The notes: generated by a model not told the origin, from the sequence alone. Positions 9,036 to 18,168 are shown, counted from the first letter of the stretch. The stretch: DNA of 64,000 nt from Denitromonas halophila (GCF_007625155.1 NZ_VMNK01000012.1:16316-80315); one strand, 5' to 3'. A program made the numbers and translations.

Positions 9036-10196
9036 CTACAGGCCGTGCAGGCGGTCGCCGCGACGGAAGCCGAGTAGCGGCTCGGCGAGGCCCTTGCCGA
9101 CCGCCAGCACCTTGAACAGCTCACCCATCTCGTGCGGCGCGGTCAGGCGTTGCACGGCGCGCGCGGCGCGGATGTAGTCCGGTTGCGTCTGGTCGCCGCG
9201 CTCGGCCAGCAATTCCAGTACCCCGCAGTTGTACAGAAAGCTCGCCTGGCTGGTGTAGCCATAGATGCTCAAGCCGGTTTCGAAGGCGGCTTCGGCAATG
9301 GCAGTGAAATCCACGAAAGCAGTGATGTCGTTCAGGCCTGGCCACATGAACGGGTCGCCGTGGGCGTGATGGCGGTAGTAGCACAGCAGCGTTCCGTTGC
9401 TGCGGCTGGGCAGGTAGTACTCGGCGCGCGGATAGCCATAGTCGATCAGTAGCAGGGCGCCGGCCTCGAGGCGGGCGCTCCAGTCAGCCACCCAGGCCGG
9501 TCCGGCCAGATTCAACTCGCTCACGTACTCGCCGTCGGCGGGCATCGGCGCGCCAAGGGTTTGGCTGGCGACGCGCAAGTGTTCGCTGGCGGGGCTGTCT
9601 GCCCAGGCGAACCCGCCCTCGGCGTTGATGGCGACGCCGCGCTCGAACACTGCGCCGTCGCGCCAGACAAGCACATGCACCGGCATCACGTCGAGCACTT
9701 CATTGGCCACCACCGCGCCCGAGAAGTGTTCGGGAAGGGCGTCGATCCAGCGCACCCGCTCGGCCAGTGCGGGCGCCCGCTCACGCAGGGTGTCGGCCTG
9801 ACGGCCGCGCAGTTCGCCGGAGACTTCAAGAATCGAATACTGCTCGGGCGCACAGCCGAGCCGGTCGAGCGCCAGGAGCAGATCGGCCGCAAGGTGTCCG
9901 GTGCCGGCCCCCACTTCGAGCACATGTGGCGCGGACTGCGCGGTGACCTCGGCCACTTGCTGTGCCAGGGCCTGGCCGAACAGCGGGGTGAGTTCGGGGG
10001 AGGTGATGAAGTCGCCTGCCGGGCCAAACTTGTGCGCGCCACCACTGTAGTAACCCAGCCCCGGTGTGTACAGCGTCTGATGCATGTAGTCGGCAAAGCT
10101 GATCCAGCCACCTGCCTCGGTGATGGACGTGCGCAGACGCGCGACCAGTGCGTCGCTTTGCGCGAGGGCTTCGTCCGAGGGTTGGGGCAGGTTCAT
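9036..10196 (-). CDS. SAM-dependent methyltransferase, MidA/NDUFAF7 family
   Basis: A 386-residue member of the COG1565 family, whose mitochondrial relative NDUFAF7 methylates an arginine of a complex I subunit. The N-terminus has the family signature ISFADYMHQTLYTPGLGYYS and the GPAGDFITSPELTPLFG stretch. The SAM site is LEVGAGTGHLAADLL, and ANEVLDVMPVHV is also conserved. The substrate in this bacterium is not known. It is divergent from the pteridine reductase gene (116 bp). Confidence 0.9.
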   Translation of the reverse strand: MNLPQPSDEALAQSDALVARLRTSITEAGGWISFADYMHQTLYTPGLGYYSGGAHKFGPAGDFITSPELTPLFGQALAQQVAEVTAQSAPHVLEVGAGTGHLAADLLLALDRLGCAPEQYSILEVSGELRGRQADTLRERAPALAERVRWIDALPEHFSGAVVANEVLDVMPVHVLVWRDGAVFERGVAINAEGGFAWADSPASEHLRVASQTLGAPMPADGEYVSELNLAGPAWVADWSARLEAGALLLIDYGYPRAEYYLPSRSNGTLLCYYRHHAHGDPFMWPGLNDITAFVDFTAIAEAAFETGLSIYGYTSQASFLYNCGVLELLAERGDQTQPDYIRAARAVQRLTAPHEMGELFKVLAVGKGLAEPLLGFRRGDRLHGL

Positions 10197-10312
10197 GGCG
10201 ATTCCGGCAAAAAGTGCAAAGTTTACATGGGCGGCCGGGGCTTGTCGTTAGCCGGCGGGCCGGGTATGGGATACTGCACGCTATCGTCATTCCTTCCTTT
10301 TGGGAGTGTTTT

Positions 10313-11062
10313 GTGTCTGCCGTGGATGTGTCTCCCGTTGTTTTGATTTCCGGTGCCGCGCGGCGCGTGGGTGCGCAGATTGCGCGCGCGGTGCATGCGG
10401 CCGGCGCGCGCGTGGCAGTGCATTACCGCAGTTCCACCGAGGCCGCGTTGGCCTTGGCCGATGAGCTCAACGTCCAGCGACCGGGTTCGGCGGCGGTGTT
10501 CGCAGCCAATCTGGCCGATACGGCGGCCTTGCCGGCGCTGGTGTCGTCAGTGGTGGCACATTTTGGCCGGCTCGACGGTCTGGTGAACAACGCCTCAAGC
10601 TTCTTCCCGACGCCGCTCGGTCAGATTGATGAAGCCGCCTGGGATGATCTGATCGGTTCAAACCTCAAGGCGCCGCTGTTTCTGATGCAAGCCGCCGCTC
10701 CAGCACTGAAGGCCAGCGGCGGCGCCATTGTGAACATCGTGGACATTCACGCTGACCGTCCGCTGGCCGATTACCCCGTGTATTGCGCGGCAAAAGCTGG
10801 CCTGGCCGGGCTGACCCGGGCGATGGCAATCGAACTGGCGCCGTCGGTTCGGGTTAATGGGGTGGCGCCCGGGGTGGTGCTGTGGCCTGACGATGGGCAG
10901 TTCGATCCGCTCGAACGCGCCGGCATTGTCGAGCACACCTTGCTCAAGCGAGAGGGAACCCCTGCCGATATCGCTGCGACGGTGCGGTTTTTGTTGTTTG
11001 ATGCGGGCTACATGACCGGCCAGATTCTGGCCGTCGACGGTGGGCGTAGCGCGCATCTGTAG
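10313..11062 (+). CDS. folM: Pteridine reductase (SDR)
   Basis: A 249-residue SDR. The cofactor site has the pteridine-reductase-type SGAARRVG, with basic residues replacing the classical glycine-rich run and giving NADPH preference. NNASSFFPTPLG, the Asp in IVDIHAD and the Tyr/Lys pair in YPVYCAAKAG are as in FolM/PTR1 enzymes, which reduce dihydropterins to tetrahydropterins. GTG 10313 is chosen for the GGGAG site at 10302-10306 and because the conserved region begins just after it. It precedes ttcA, a common betaproteobacterial arrangement. Confidence 0.82.
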   Translation: MSAVDVSPVVLISGAARRVGAQIARAVHAAGARVAVHYRSSTEAALALADELNVQRPGSAAVFAANLADTAALPALVSSVVAHFGRLDGLVNNASSFFPTPLGQIDEAAWDDLIGSNLKAPLFLMQAAAPALKASGGAIVNIVDIHADRPLADYPVYCAAKAGLAGLTRAMAIELAPSVRVNGVAPGVVLWPDDGQFDPLERAGIVEHTLLKREGTPADIAATVRFLLFDAGYMTGQILAVDGGRSAHL

Positions 11063-11107
11063 GCAGCCAAATAGAATAAACGGTCGTTTTAGCAGTACGC
11101 TATCGCA

Positions 11108-11137
11108 TTGATATTTTGGATATCCCCGTGATATGCT
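11108..11137 (+). promoter_or_regulatory. Candidate sigma70 promoter for ttcA
   Basis: A -35-like TTGATA (11108-11113) and an extended -10-like TGATATGCT (11129-11137) are separated by 18 bp, within the AT-richer interval after folM. It was read by eye and no start site is known. Confidence 0.35.
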
Positions 11138-11186
11138 GCGTCGCAACATAATCATTGCATTATTGTTTTCCTGATCAAGGCTCAAA

Positions 11187-12101
11187 GTGTCCATGACGAC
11201 TGTGCCGAGCGAGGCGCCTGAAGGGCGTCACTCCAACACCTTTCTCCGCCTCAAGAAGAAGCTTGAGCGTGCGGTAGGAGAAGCCATCGCCGACTTCAAC
11301 ATGATTGAAGACGGCGATACGGTCATGGTCTGCCTGTCGGGCGGCAAGGATTCCTACACTCTGCTGTCGGTGCTGCTGGCCTTGCGCGAGCGCGCGCCGG
11401 TGGATTTTCGTCTCATCGCCATGAACCTCGACCAGAAGCAGCCGGGGTTTCCTGACCATGTGCTGCCTGAGTATTGCGCGTCGATCGGTGTCGACTATCG
11501 CATCGTCACCGAAGACACCTACTCCATCGTCAAGGACTAGATCCCCGAGGGGAAAACCACCTGTTCGCTGTGTTCGCGGCTGCGCCGCGGCATCATTTAC
11601 CGCACGGCGCGGGAACTGGGTGCGACCAAGATCGCCTTGGGTCATCACCGTGATGACATGATCGAAACCCTGTTCCTCAACATGTTCTTCGGCGGACGTA
11701 TCAAGTCCATGCCACCGAAGCTGGTCAGCGACGATGGCGAGCACATGGTGATCCGCCCGCTGGCTTACTGCGCAGAGTCCGATATTGTCCGCTTCGCGCG
11801 CGGCATGAACTACCCGATCATTCCGTGCAATCTGTGCGGATCGCTCGAAAACGCTCAACGTAAGCAGATCAAGGGCATGTTGCAAGGCTGGGCGCAGCAG
11901 CATCCCGGCCGTATCGAGTCGCTGACGACCGCCATGCGCAATGTGGTGCCATCGCATCTGTCCGACGCCAGTTTGTTTGATTTCAAGGGGCTGACCCGTG
12001 ATACCCCGGTGAGTGAGGGGGACGTGGCATTCGATCCGCCCGAGTTGCCGCGCACGATGCAAACCGTCGTTCCCTTGATGCCATCGTCCCGTGAGGACTG
12101 A
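11187..12101 (+). pseudogene. ttcA: tRNA 2-thiocytidine synthetase TtcA gene, interrupted by in-frame amber codon
   Basis: The whole gene (305 codons) lies in one frame but is cut by TAG at 11538-11540. Before it: the PP-loop ATP site [10 protein letters not shown] and the run ending DTYSIVKD. After it, in the same frame: [40 protein letters not shown] and VVPSHL, all typical of TtcA. The E. coli protein reads IVKEKIPEG here, so one change (AAG to TAG, Lys to stop) explains the break. TtcA thiolates C32 of some tRNAs using a [4Fe-4S] cluster; all the Cys ligand motifs lie after the stop, so the 117-residue product would be inactive. It could be a true recent mutation or a sequencing error. 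The GTG at 11187 has an AAGG site 6 bp upstream; ATG 11193 is the alternative. Confidence 0.9.
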
Positions 12102-12224
12102 CCCAATGCAAGCACTTGCACCGGGCATGGCATTGACCGATCATGAAGTTATAACAGGAGCCGGTTAAGGCCCTTGACTGTCGCCAGAGGCGGCAAGGCG
12201 CTTGGACGGGACGTGGAACGATCC

Positions 12225-13094
12225 ATGGCACAACAACGTAATGCATGCATGATGTATGCCGAGCTGGTCGGCGGCGAGCGCTTGGCCGCGCTGCTGAGCG
12301 AGACCGAGGCGGGGCATGCCATCGAGCGCAGCATGAATCGCATTGAGCGCGTGGTCGAAGGCCAGGGCGGCGAGATTCTGCGTCGGGCCACTGACGAGAT
12401 CTGTGCCGCATTCGAGCGCTGCGACGGCGCCGTGCTGGCCGCCAGCGAAATGATCGACCGGGTGGCCAGCCTGCCGCCGGTGCGTGGCGTTCGGCTCGGC
12501 ATCCGGATCGGTCTGCATCATGGCGCCATCGATATGGAAGGTCCGCCCTCGGGTGAGGCGTTGTCGGTCGCGATGCGACTGGCGGGAATGGCGCACGCCG
12601 GTCAGGCGCTGGTCAGTGGTGCTACCGTGTTGTTGTTGTCACCGGCCTCCCGGCAAGTCATTCGCGAGCGTGACGAGGCCGGGCTGAAGGTCGAGGGCTT
12701 CGAATGGCCGGTGTTTGCCTTGTCTGGCCGTGCCGGCATGGCTACCTCGGTGCCGCCGGCAACGCGCGTATCGCAGCGCCTGCGCCTGCGCCACCAGCAA
12801 GACGTCCACCTGATCGAGGAATTACGCCCCATCTTGTTGCTCGGCCGCGAGATGGGTAACGACGTGGTCGTGATCGACCCGCGGACCTCCCGGCAGCACG
12901 CCCGGGTCGAGCGCCGACGCGAAGGTTTTTTCCTGGTTGACCAGAGCACCAACGGTACCTTTGTGGCCAATGAATCGGGCAGCGAGCAATGCATCCGCGG
13001 CGGGGAGGCCCTGCTGGCCGGGCAGGGCCGCATCGGCTGTGGGTTCTCGGCGCTGGAGGTGGAGCGCGATTTGGTGTTTTTCGAGATTGTCTAG
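12225..13094 (+). CDS. Degenerate nucleotide-cyclase-like domain plus FHA domain protein
   Basis: A 289-residue two-domain protein. Residues about 5-165 resemble a class III adenylate/guanylate cyclase homology domain (MMYAELVGGERLAALL, IRIGLHHG, GEALSVAMRLAGMA, GQALVSGAT). The first metal-binding Asp of the usual FADLxGS motif is Glu here, so catalysis is doubtful. Residues about 205-285 form an FHA domain that binds phosphothreonine peptides: LLGREMGNDVVV, SRQHARVERR and DQSTNGTFV hold the conserved Gly-Arg, Ser-x-x-His and Asn. It probably acts as a signalling adaptor. ATG 12225 is chosen at the start of the conserved region; the frame is open to TTG 12174. A terminator follows. Confidence 0.85.
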   Translation: MAQQRNACMMYAELVGGERLAALLSETEAGHAIERSMNRIERVVEGQGGEILRRATDEICAAFERCDGAVLAASEMIDRVASLPPVRGVRLGIRIGLHHGAIDMEGPPSGEALSVAMRLAGMAHAGQALVSGATVLLLSPASRQVIRERDEAGLKVEGFEWPVFALSGRAGMATSVPPATRVSQRLRLRHQQDVHLIEELRPILLLGREMGNDVVVIDPRTSRQHARVERRREGFFLVDQSTNGTFVANESGSEQCIRGGEALLAGQGRIGCGFSALEVERDLVFFEIV

Positions 13095-13117
13095 CGCCAT
13101 CCTGCATGCCGAAATCA

Positions 13118-13148
13118 AAAAACGCCCCGATCTGTTCGGGGCGTTTTT
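13118..13148. terminator. Bidirectional rho-independent terminator
   Basis: Perfect 13-bp stem AAAAACGCCCCGA / TCGGGGCGTTTTT with a 5-base loop TCTGT, with an A-run on one side and a T-run on the other. It sits between the convergent FHA gene and the PsiF-like gene and can serve both. Confidence 0.9.
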
Positions 13149-13162
13149 CGTCGACCGGGTGC

Positions 13163-13390
13163 TTACTTCTTGGCCGGCTTTGCTGCCGCCAGTGGCGCCG
13201 GGGTCGTGGCTTTGCCGGACAGGCAGGTCTTCATGAAGGCCTTGCGCGGTTCGCCCTTGAGTGCCTTTTCCTTGGCGGTCTTGTTGCAGTTGCGCATCTT
13301 GTCATGCTGTGGATTCGCCTGGCCGGCAAGTGGCTGGAGCAGAAGTGCGGCGAGACTGGCGGCGATTGCGAGTTTTTTGGCGATGGTCAT
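13163..13390 (-). CDS. PsiF repeat family small periplasmic protein
   Basis: A 75-residue protein with a signal peptide (LAIAASLAALLLQPLAGQA) followed by one PsiF-like repeat carrying conserved Cys and Lys residues (MRNCNKTAKEKALKGEPRKAFMKTCL). E. coli psiF is phosphate-starvation inducible, but the function of the family is unknown. ATG 13390 is chosen because a GAGG site lies 7 bp upstream and the signal begins there; the frame is open to 13438. Confidence 0.85.
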   Translation of the reverse strand: MTIAKKLAIAASLAALLLQPLAGQANPQHDKMRNCNKTAKEKALKGEPRKAFMKTCLSGKATTPAPLAAAKPAKK

Positions 13391-13476
13391 TTTTTCCTCA
13401 AATAGCTGAATGGCATAAACGAAAAATGAATATATCATGGCCGTGACTGATCATGCATCTTTCGATGCACAATGAT

Positions 13477-13708
13477 CCTGGAAATCGCAGTTGACCGCTT
13501 GTGCCCATGAGCAAGGTATTGAACATGCGAAGCTTTTCGGCTTCGAGGCCGATCACCCGTGGGTGATCGCGCTTCGCGCCCGATTGCGCGTCTGGCGGCG
13601 CGCCTTGCTGCGTTGCTCCTCCTTGCCGCGTGCAGGCTGTACGTCGTCGCGCCTTGCCAGACAGCCGGTCAGACGCACGCTCGGGCGGGTCCAACTACGG
13701 TTTCTAGG
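13477..13708. mobile_element. MITE-like dispersed element, copy 2 (long form)
   Basis: A 232-bp element with inverted ends (CCTGGAAATCGCAGTTG / CCAACTACGGTTTCTAGG). It is flanked on both sides by ATGAT (13472-13476 and 13709-13713), a perfect 5-bp target duplication. The left half matches copy 1 and the right half (CGTCGTCGCGCCTTGCCAGA near 13635) matches copy 3. A perfect hairpin, GATCACCC-GT-GGGTGATC, lies inside near 13550-13567. It occupies most of the 337-bp gap between the PsiF-like gene and hprK. Confidence 0.82.
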
Positions 13709-13727
13709 ATGATTGCTCTCGGGGAAC

Positions 13728-14666
13728 TCAGTCGGGGTCGTTGCTGCTCAGGAGCTCACGCTGACGCGAGATGAACTCGTGGGTCGAGTCGATGCCGCGT
13801 AGCTGGAGAATGGTGTTGCGCACCGCCGCTTCGAGCAGCACGGCGATGTTGCGGCCCGCGGCGACCGGCAGGATGATCTTGCGGATGGGTACGCCGAGGA
13901 TGTCCTGCGCTTCGTGAGTGACGGGCAGGCGGGTGGGATCGTCTTCGCCGGGGCGGCGGCGTTGCAGGTAGACGATCAGCTTGAGCTGCATCTTTCGGCG
14001 ACAGGCAGTTTCGCCAAAAATGGTGCGAATGTTGAGAATACCGATGCCCCGCACTTCGAGAAAATTCTCGAGCAGTTCGGGGCATCGCCCCTCCAGCGTA
14101 TTTGGGGCAATCCGTGCGAAATCGACCATGTCATCGGCCACCAGACCGTGGCCGCGCGAGATCAACTCCAGCGCGAGTTCTGACTTGCCGGCGCCGGAGT
14201 CGCCGGTGATGAACACGCCCAGGCCGAGGACGTCCATGAACACGCCATGCAAGGCGGTGCGTTCGGCCAGTTCGCGTGACAGATAGAGCCGCATCAGATC
14301 AATGACGCTGGCCGATGCCATGGCCGAGGTGAACAGTGCGACATCCATTTCTTCGCAACAGCGCCGGATGATGCCGGGGACGTCGCAATTGTCGGCAACG
14401 ATGATGGCCGGTGGGCGGGCGGCGAGAATTTCGCGCACATGGTGGGCCACCTTGTCGCCGGACTGCTTGCGTGCCCAGGCCATCTCGGCCGTGCCGAGAA
14501 TCTGGAAGCGATCGGGGTGGATCAGATTGAGATGGCCGACCAGATCGGCTGGCCAGGTATGCGCTTCGGTGACAGACAGCGAGCGGTCGAGGCGACCGCC
14601 GATATGGGTCAGCTGCAGGCGTTTGCCGAGTTTCTCAAAGAGCCGCGCGACGCTGGTCTGCCGCAT
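13728..14666 (-). CDS. hprK: HPr kinase/phosphorylase
   Basis: A 312-residue HPrK/P that phosphorylates and dephosphorylates a serine of HPr-type phosphocarriers. It has an N-terminal domain (MRQTSVARLFEK...), Walker A GDSGAGKSELALEL, the metal-binding DDMVDF and the family signature EVRGIGILNIRTIFG. In proteobacteria that have only the nitrogen PTS it acts on NPr and is linked to the PtsN system rather than sugar uptake. The start ATG 14666 lies inside the end of ptsN (32-bp overlap), so the two are translationally close. Copy 2 of the repeat element lies just after its stop. Confidence 0.95.
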   Translation of the reverse strand: MRQTSVARLFEKLGKRLQLTHIGGRLDRSLSVTEAHTWPADLVGHLNLIHPDRFQILGTAEMAWARKQSGDKVAHHVREILAARPPAIIVADNCDVPGIIRRCCEEMDVALFTSAMASASVIDLMRLYLSRELAERTALHGVFMDVLGLGVFITGDSGAGKSELALELISRGHGLVADDMVDFARIAPNTLEGRCPELLENFLEVRGIGILNIRTIFGETACRRKMQLKLIVYLQRRRPGEDDPTRLPVTHEAQDILGVPIRKIILPVAAGRNIAVLLEAAVRNTILQLRGIDSTHEFISRQRELLSSNDPD

Positions 14667-15123
14667 GGGCAGTACCCCAGGTGGTAAACAGCGCATGTAC
14701 TGCGGCGGCATCGGTGGCTTCGGCCACGCGCTCACGGAAGGCGCTGTCGCTGAACAGCTGGGCCAACTCCGAGAGCAGTTGCAGGTGGTGCTCGGTGGCT
14801 TGCTCGGGCACCAGCAGCACAAACAGCAGGCTGACGGGTTTGCCGTCCGGCGCGTCGAAGGGGATCGGGGTGCTCAGGCGGATGACCGCGCCGGTTGCGT
14901 CCTTGAGGCCCTTGATTCGGCCGTGGGGAATGGCAACACCCTGACCGAGGCCGGTCGAACCCAGACGCTCGCGGGCGAACAGGCTGTCGAACACGACGCT
15001 GCGTCCGATGCTCTGGTTGTTTTCGAAGATCAGGCCGGCTTGCTCGAAGACACGCTTCTTGCTGCTGGCGTCGAGATCGACGAGCACATTGTCAGGAGAA
15101 AGGAGGGGGGCGATAAGATTCAT
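14635..15123 (-). CDS. ptsN: Nitrogen PTS IIA component PtsN
   Basis: A 162-residue EIIA-Ntr/fructose-type IIA protein. The phosphorylated His lies in GVAIPHGRI (about residue 66), and LLFVLLVPEQATEHHLQLLSEL is also family-typical. It takes phosphate from NPr and regulates potassium transport and nitrogen and stress responses by protein binding. Start ATG 15123 gives the standard MNLIAPLLSPDNV N-terminus. It follows rpoN and hpf, as in many proteobacteria. Confidence 0.94.
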   Translation of the reverse strand: MNLIAPLLSPDNVLVDLDASSKKRVFEQAGLIFENNQSIGRSVVFDSLFARERLGSTGLGQGVAIPHGRIKGLKDATGAVIRLSTPIPFDAPDGKPVSLLFVLLVPEQATEHHLQLLSELAQLFSDSAFRERVAEATDAAAVHALFTTWGTAHAADQRRAAL

Positions 15124-15246
15124 GTAACGAACTAGGCGCCCTATGAGGTGGGCGGAACAGACTCGGCGATGGAGGCGGGAGCGATCAATGGAGTGTGACG
15201 CGCCCATTATAAACGCAACCCACCGCCAAGACGCCGAGGGAATCGA

Positions 15247-15570
15247 TCACACTTCGGTGCTTTGATGCTTGAGCGCGTCGTGTGCGTGATCTTGCAGCTT
15301 CTGTTTGTGCTTGATGACCTGACGGTCGAGCTTGTCTGCCATGGTGTCGATGGCGGCGTACATGTCTTCGTCAGTGCTCTCGGCGAACAGGTCCTTGCCG
15401 CGAACATGCAGCGTGACCTCCGATTTCTGGACCAGCTTTTCCACCGACAGGATGACGTTCACGCTGGTGACGTTGTCAAAATGCCGGATCACGCGATCCA
15501 GTTTGGCATTGACGTATTCACGGATGGCGGGGGTCACTTCTACATGATGTCCGGTGATATTGAGATTCAT
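15247..15570 (-). CDS. hpf: Ribosome hibernation promoting factor, short form
   Basis: A 107-residue HPF/YfiA protein (MNLNITGHHVEVTPAIREYV, then the ESTDEDMYAAIDTMADKLDRQV helix). It binds the decoding centre of idle 30S subunits and promotes 100S dimers in stationary phase. The length matches the short HPF class, lacking the C-terminal dimerisation domain of long HPF. It is 14 bp downstream of rpoN and likely cotranscribed. Confidence 0.94.
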   Translation of the reverse strand: MNLNITGHHVEVTPAIREYVNAKLDRVIRHFDNVTSVNVILSVEKLVQKSEVTLHVRGKDLFAESTDEDMYAAIDTMADKLDRQVIKHKQKLQDHAHDALKHQSTEV

Positions 15571-15584
15571 GATCGCTCCTGTTG

Positions 15585-16997
15585 TCAGATCGTCTTGCGC
15601 TTGCTAACCGGCGGGATGTTGAGCGACTCGCGGTACTTGGCGACCGTCCGTCGGGCCACAACCATGCCCTGCTGGCTGAGTAAATCGGCAATTTTTGCGT
15701 CGGAAAGAGGTTTTTTGCTGTCTTCGGCGTCCACCAGTTGACGAATCAACGCGCGGATCGCCGTCGAAGAGGCTGCCCCACCGGTGTCGGTGGAGACATG
15801 ACTGCCGAAGAAATATTTGAACTCCAGTACGCCGCGCGGCGTGGACATGAACTTCTGAGTGGTGACGCGGGAAATGGTGGACTCGTGTAACTCCAACTCT
15901 TCCGCGACCTCCCGCAGTGTCAGTGGGCGCATCGCCACCTCTCCATAATCGAAGAACTGACGCTGTTGGTCAACGATTGACTGTGCGACGCGCAAAATCG
16001 TGTCGAAACGCTGCTGGACGTTTTTGATGAGCCACTTCGCTTCTTGCAGTTGCCCGCCGAGGTCGCCGTTGTTGCCCCGATTCTGCTGGAGTATCCGGGC
16101 GTACAAGGCATTGACCTTGAGCTTGGGCATGGCGTCGGCGTTGAGTACCGCCGCCCACCGGCCCTTGTGCTTGCGTACCACCACGTCGGGGATCACGTAA
16201 CGGGTTTCGTTGGTGGCGAAGCGGGCGCAGGGGCGCGGGCTGAGGCTGCAGATAAGGTGATGGGCATCGCGCAGGGCATCTTCTGAGCACTGCAGTGCCC
16301 GGCGCAAGCGGTTGAAATCGCGCTGGGCAAGGGTGTCGAGGTGCTCGGTGACGATCGCCAGTGCCAGTTTGCGGGTGTCGGTGTCGGGCAGGATGCGCAG
16401 TTGCAGCGCGAGGCACTCGGCCGGGCCGCGGCCGCCGACGCCGGCGGGGTCGAGGTGCTGCAGGTGCTGGAGGGCGATCTGCAGGTCTTCGAGTTCGATC
16501 TCGGCGTCTTCGGACAGCAGCGTCAGCAACTCGTCGAGCGGCTGGCTCAGATAGCCGTCGTCGTCCAGTGCTTCGATGAGGAAGCGCACCAGCGCGCGGT
16601 CGCGGTCGGACAGCGGCGTCAGTGCCACCTGCTGGTCGAGATGTTCGCGCAGGGTGATTTCGGCGGCCTGGAAGGACTGGAAGTCGGAGTCGTCTTCGTC
16701 GTCGCGATGCGTGGTGCTGGTGGTGCCCACGCTCATCCAGTCACTCATGTCGTCAAGCGGGGCCTCGGCGGCGGGTTCGTCGCGTTCGCTCGGGCCCTCG
16801 GTGGGGGCCTCGGGCGGGGCTTCGCTGGTGTCCTCACCCGGCTCGTCGTCGCGCTCGAGCAGGGGGTTGTCCAGCAAGGCCTGCTCGATCTCCTGGTTCA
16901 GCTCGATGGTCGACAATTGCAGCAGCTTGATCGACTGCTGCAACTGAGGCGTGAGCGTCAGGTGTTGCGAGAGTTTGAGCTGGAGGGTCGGTTTCAT
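15585..16997 (-). CDS. rpoN: RNA polymerase sigma-54 factor
   Basis: A 470-residue sigma54. Region I is Gln/Leu-rich (LSQHLTLTPQLQQSIKLLQL) for enhancer-activator contact; an acidic linker follows (residues about 50-110). The core-binding domain contains DLQIALQHLQHLDPAGVG. The C-terminal RpoN box ARRTVAKYRE contacts the -24 element. A sigma54-type promoter occurs elsewhere in this window in front of the PEP-CTERM gene (44497-44512). It lies immediately downstream of lptB, as in most proteobacteria. Confidence 0.97.
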   Translation of the reverse strand: MKPTLQLKLSQHLTLTPQLQQSIKLLQLSTIELNQEIEQALLDNPLLERDDEPGEDTSEAPPEAPTEGPSERDEPAAEAPLDDMSDWMSVGTTSTTHRDDEDDSDFQSFQAAEITLREHLDQQVALTPLSDRDRALVRFLIEALDDDGYLSQPLDELLTLLSEDAEIELEDLQIALQHLQHLDPAGVGGRGPAECLALQLRILPDTDTRKLALAIVTEHLDTLAQRDFNRLRRALQCSEDALRDAHHLICSLSPRPCARFATNETRYVIPDVVVRKHKGRWAAVLNADAMPKLKVNALYARILQQNRGNNGDLGGQLQEAKWLIKNVQQRFDTILRVAQSIVDQQRQFFDYGEVAMRPLTLREVAEELELHESTISRVTTQKFMSTPRGVLEFKYFFGSHVSTDTGGAASSTAIRALIRQLVDAEDSKKPLSDAKIADLLSQQGMVVARRTVAKYRESLNIPPVSKRKTI

Positions 16998-17012
16998 GAT
17001 CGGCGCGGGGGG

Positions 17013-17735
17013 TCAGAGACGGAAATGCTCGCCCAGATAGACCCGTCGTACCTGGTCATTGGTCACGATGTCGGTCGGCGTGCCGCTGGCAAGCACCTCG
17101 CCCGCGTTGATGATGAAGGCGCGCTCGCAGATGCCCAGGGTTTCGCGCACATTGTGATCGGTGATCAATACCCCGATCCCGCGTTCCTTGAGGTAGCGGA
17201 TGATTTTCTGAATGTCGAGCACGGCGATGGGGTCGACGCCGGCAAAGGGCTCGTCGAGCAGAATCAGTCGCGGTGAGGTGGCCAGCGCGCGGGCGATCTC
17301 GCAGCGGCGGCGTTCGCCGCCCGAGAGTGAGACCGAGGTGTTGTCGCGCAGATGGGCAATGCCGAGTTCGTTGAGGAGTTCGTCGAGACGCTTGGTGACT
17401 TCATCGGACGGCAGGCCCTGGAGTTCGAGCACCGCCTGGATGTTCTCGGCCACCGTGAGCTTGCGGAACACGCTCATTTCCTGCGGCAGGTAGGACAGAC
17501 CGAGCCGGGCGCGTTCATGGATCGGCAGATGGGTGAGAACCTGATCGTCGAGCGTGATCTCGCCGCCATCGGCAGCCACCAGGCCAACGATCATGTAGAA
17601 ACAGGTGGTCTTGCCGGCGCCGTTGGGGCCCAGCAAACCGACGACCTCACCGCTGCCGACGTCAAAGGAGACGTCGTGCACCACGGTGCGTGCGCGGTAC
17701 TTCTTCCGGAGGCCGGTGACCTTAAGCAGACTCAT
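17013..17735 (-). CDS. lptB: LPS export ABC transporter ATPase LptB
   Basis: A 240-residue ABC ATPase with Walker [12 protein letters not shown], signature [15 protein letters not shown] and Walker [14 protein letters not shown], a close match to LptB. It powers LptFG extraction of lipopolysaccharide from the inner membrane. The usual upstream partners lptA and lptC are not here; recX overlaps the start by 14 bp instead, a departure from the common kdsC-lptC-lptA-lptB-rpoN order. Confidence 0.95.
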   Translation of the reverse strand: MSLLKVTGLRKKYRARTVVHDVSFDVGSGEVVGLLGPNGAGKTTCFYMIVGLVAADGGEITLDDQVLTHLPIHERARLGLSYLPQEMSVFRKLTVAENIQAVLELQGLPSDEVTKRLDELLNELGIAHLRDNTSVSLSGGERRRCEIARALATSPRLILLDEPFAGVDPIAVLDIQKIIRYLKERGIGVLITDHNVRETLGICERAFIINAGEVLASGTPTDIVTNDQVRRVYLGEHFRL

Positions 17736-18168
17736 CGTCGCGGTCTTTCAATATCCTGTGAATCACATCGGCACCAAAGCCGCGTCCCTGAAGGAAGCGC
17801 GCCTGCCTTGCCCACTCGCGGGCATCGACCGGCGGGGTGCCAAACTTTTTTGCCCACACGTCCCGAGCCCGTACTTGATCGTCCCCTTCGCTGCCTTCAT
17901 CCAGCGCGGCGGCGATCAAGTCATCGCTGACGCCACGTTGCTTCAAATCCAGCGCGATGCGCCGGCTGCCGTAACGCGCCTGACGACTGCGGACATAGCT
18001 TTCGGCAAAGCGCGCGTCCGACTGCAAATCCACTTCTTCAAGTCGCTCGAGCAGCGCGGCGATCTCCTCGGGCGTGCCGTGGGGCGCCAGCTTGCGAGTC
18101 AGCTCGGCGCGGCTATGTTCGCGCTGCGACAGCAGGCGCAAGGCACGCGTCTTGAGCGACTCGCTCAT
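17722..18168 (-). CDS. recX: Regulatory protein RecX
   Basis: A 148-residue RecX: helical throughout, with [18 protein letters not shown] near the N-terminus and [17 protein letters not shown] in the middle. It binds RecA filaments and modulates their activity. It follows recA with a 5-bp gap and overlaps lptB. Confidence 0.92.
   Translation of the reverse strand: MSESLKTRALRLLSQREHSRAELTRKLAPHGTPEEIAALLERLEEVDLQSDARFAESYVRSRQARYGSRRIALDLKQRGVSDDLIAAALDEGSEGDDQVRARDVWAKKFGTPPVDAREWARQARFLQGRGFGADVIHRILKDRDDESA

Noticed and set aside
11538..11540. UAG in ttcA read as pyrrolysine or another programmed recoding
   Set aside because: The conserved residue here is an ordinary Lys and no recoding signal is seen; a point mutation or read error is simpler.
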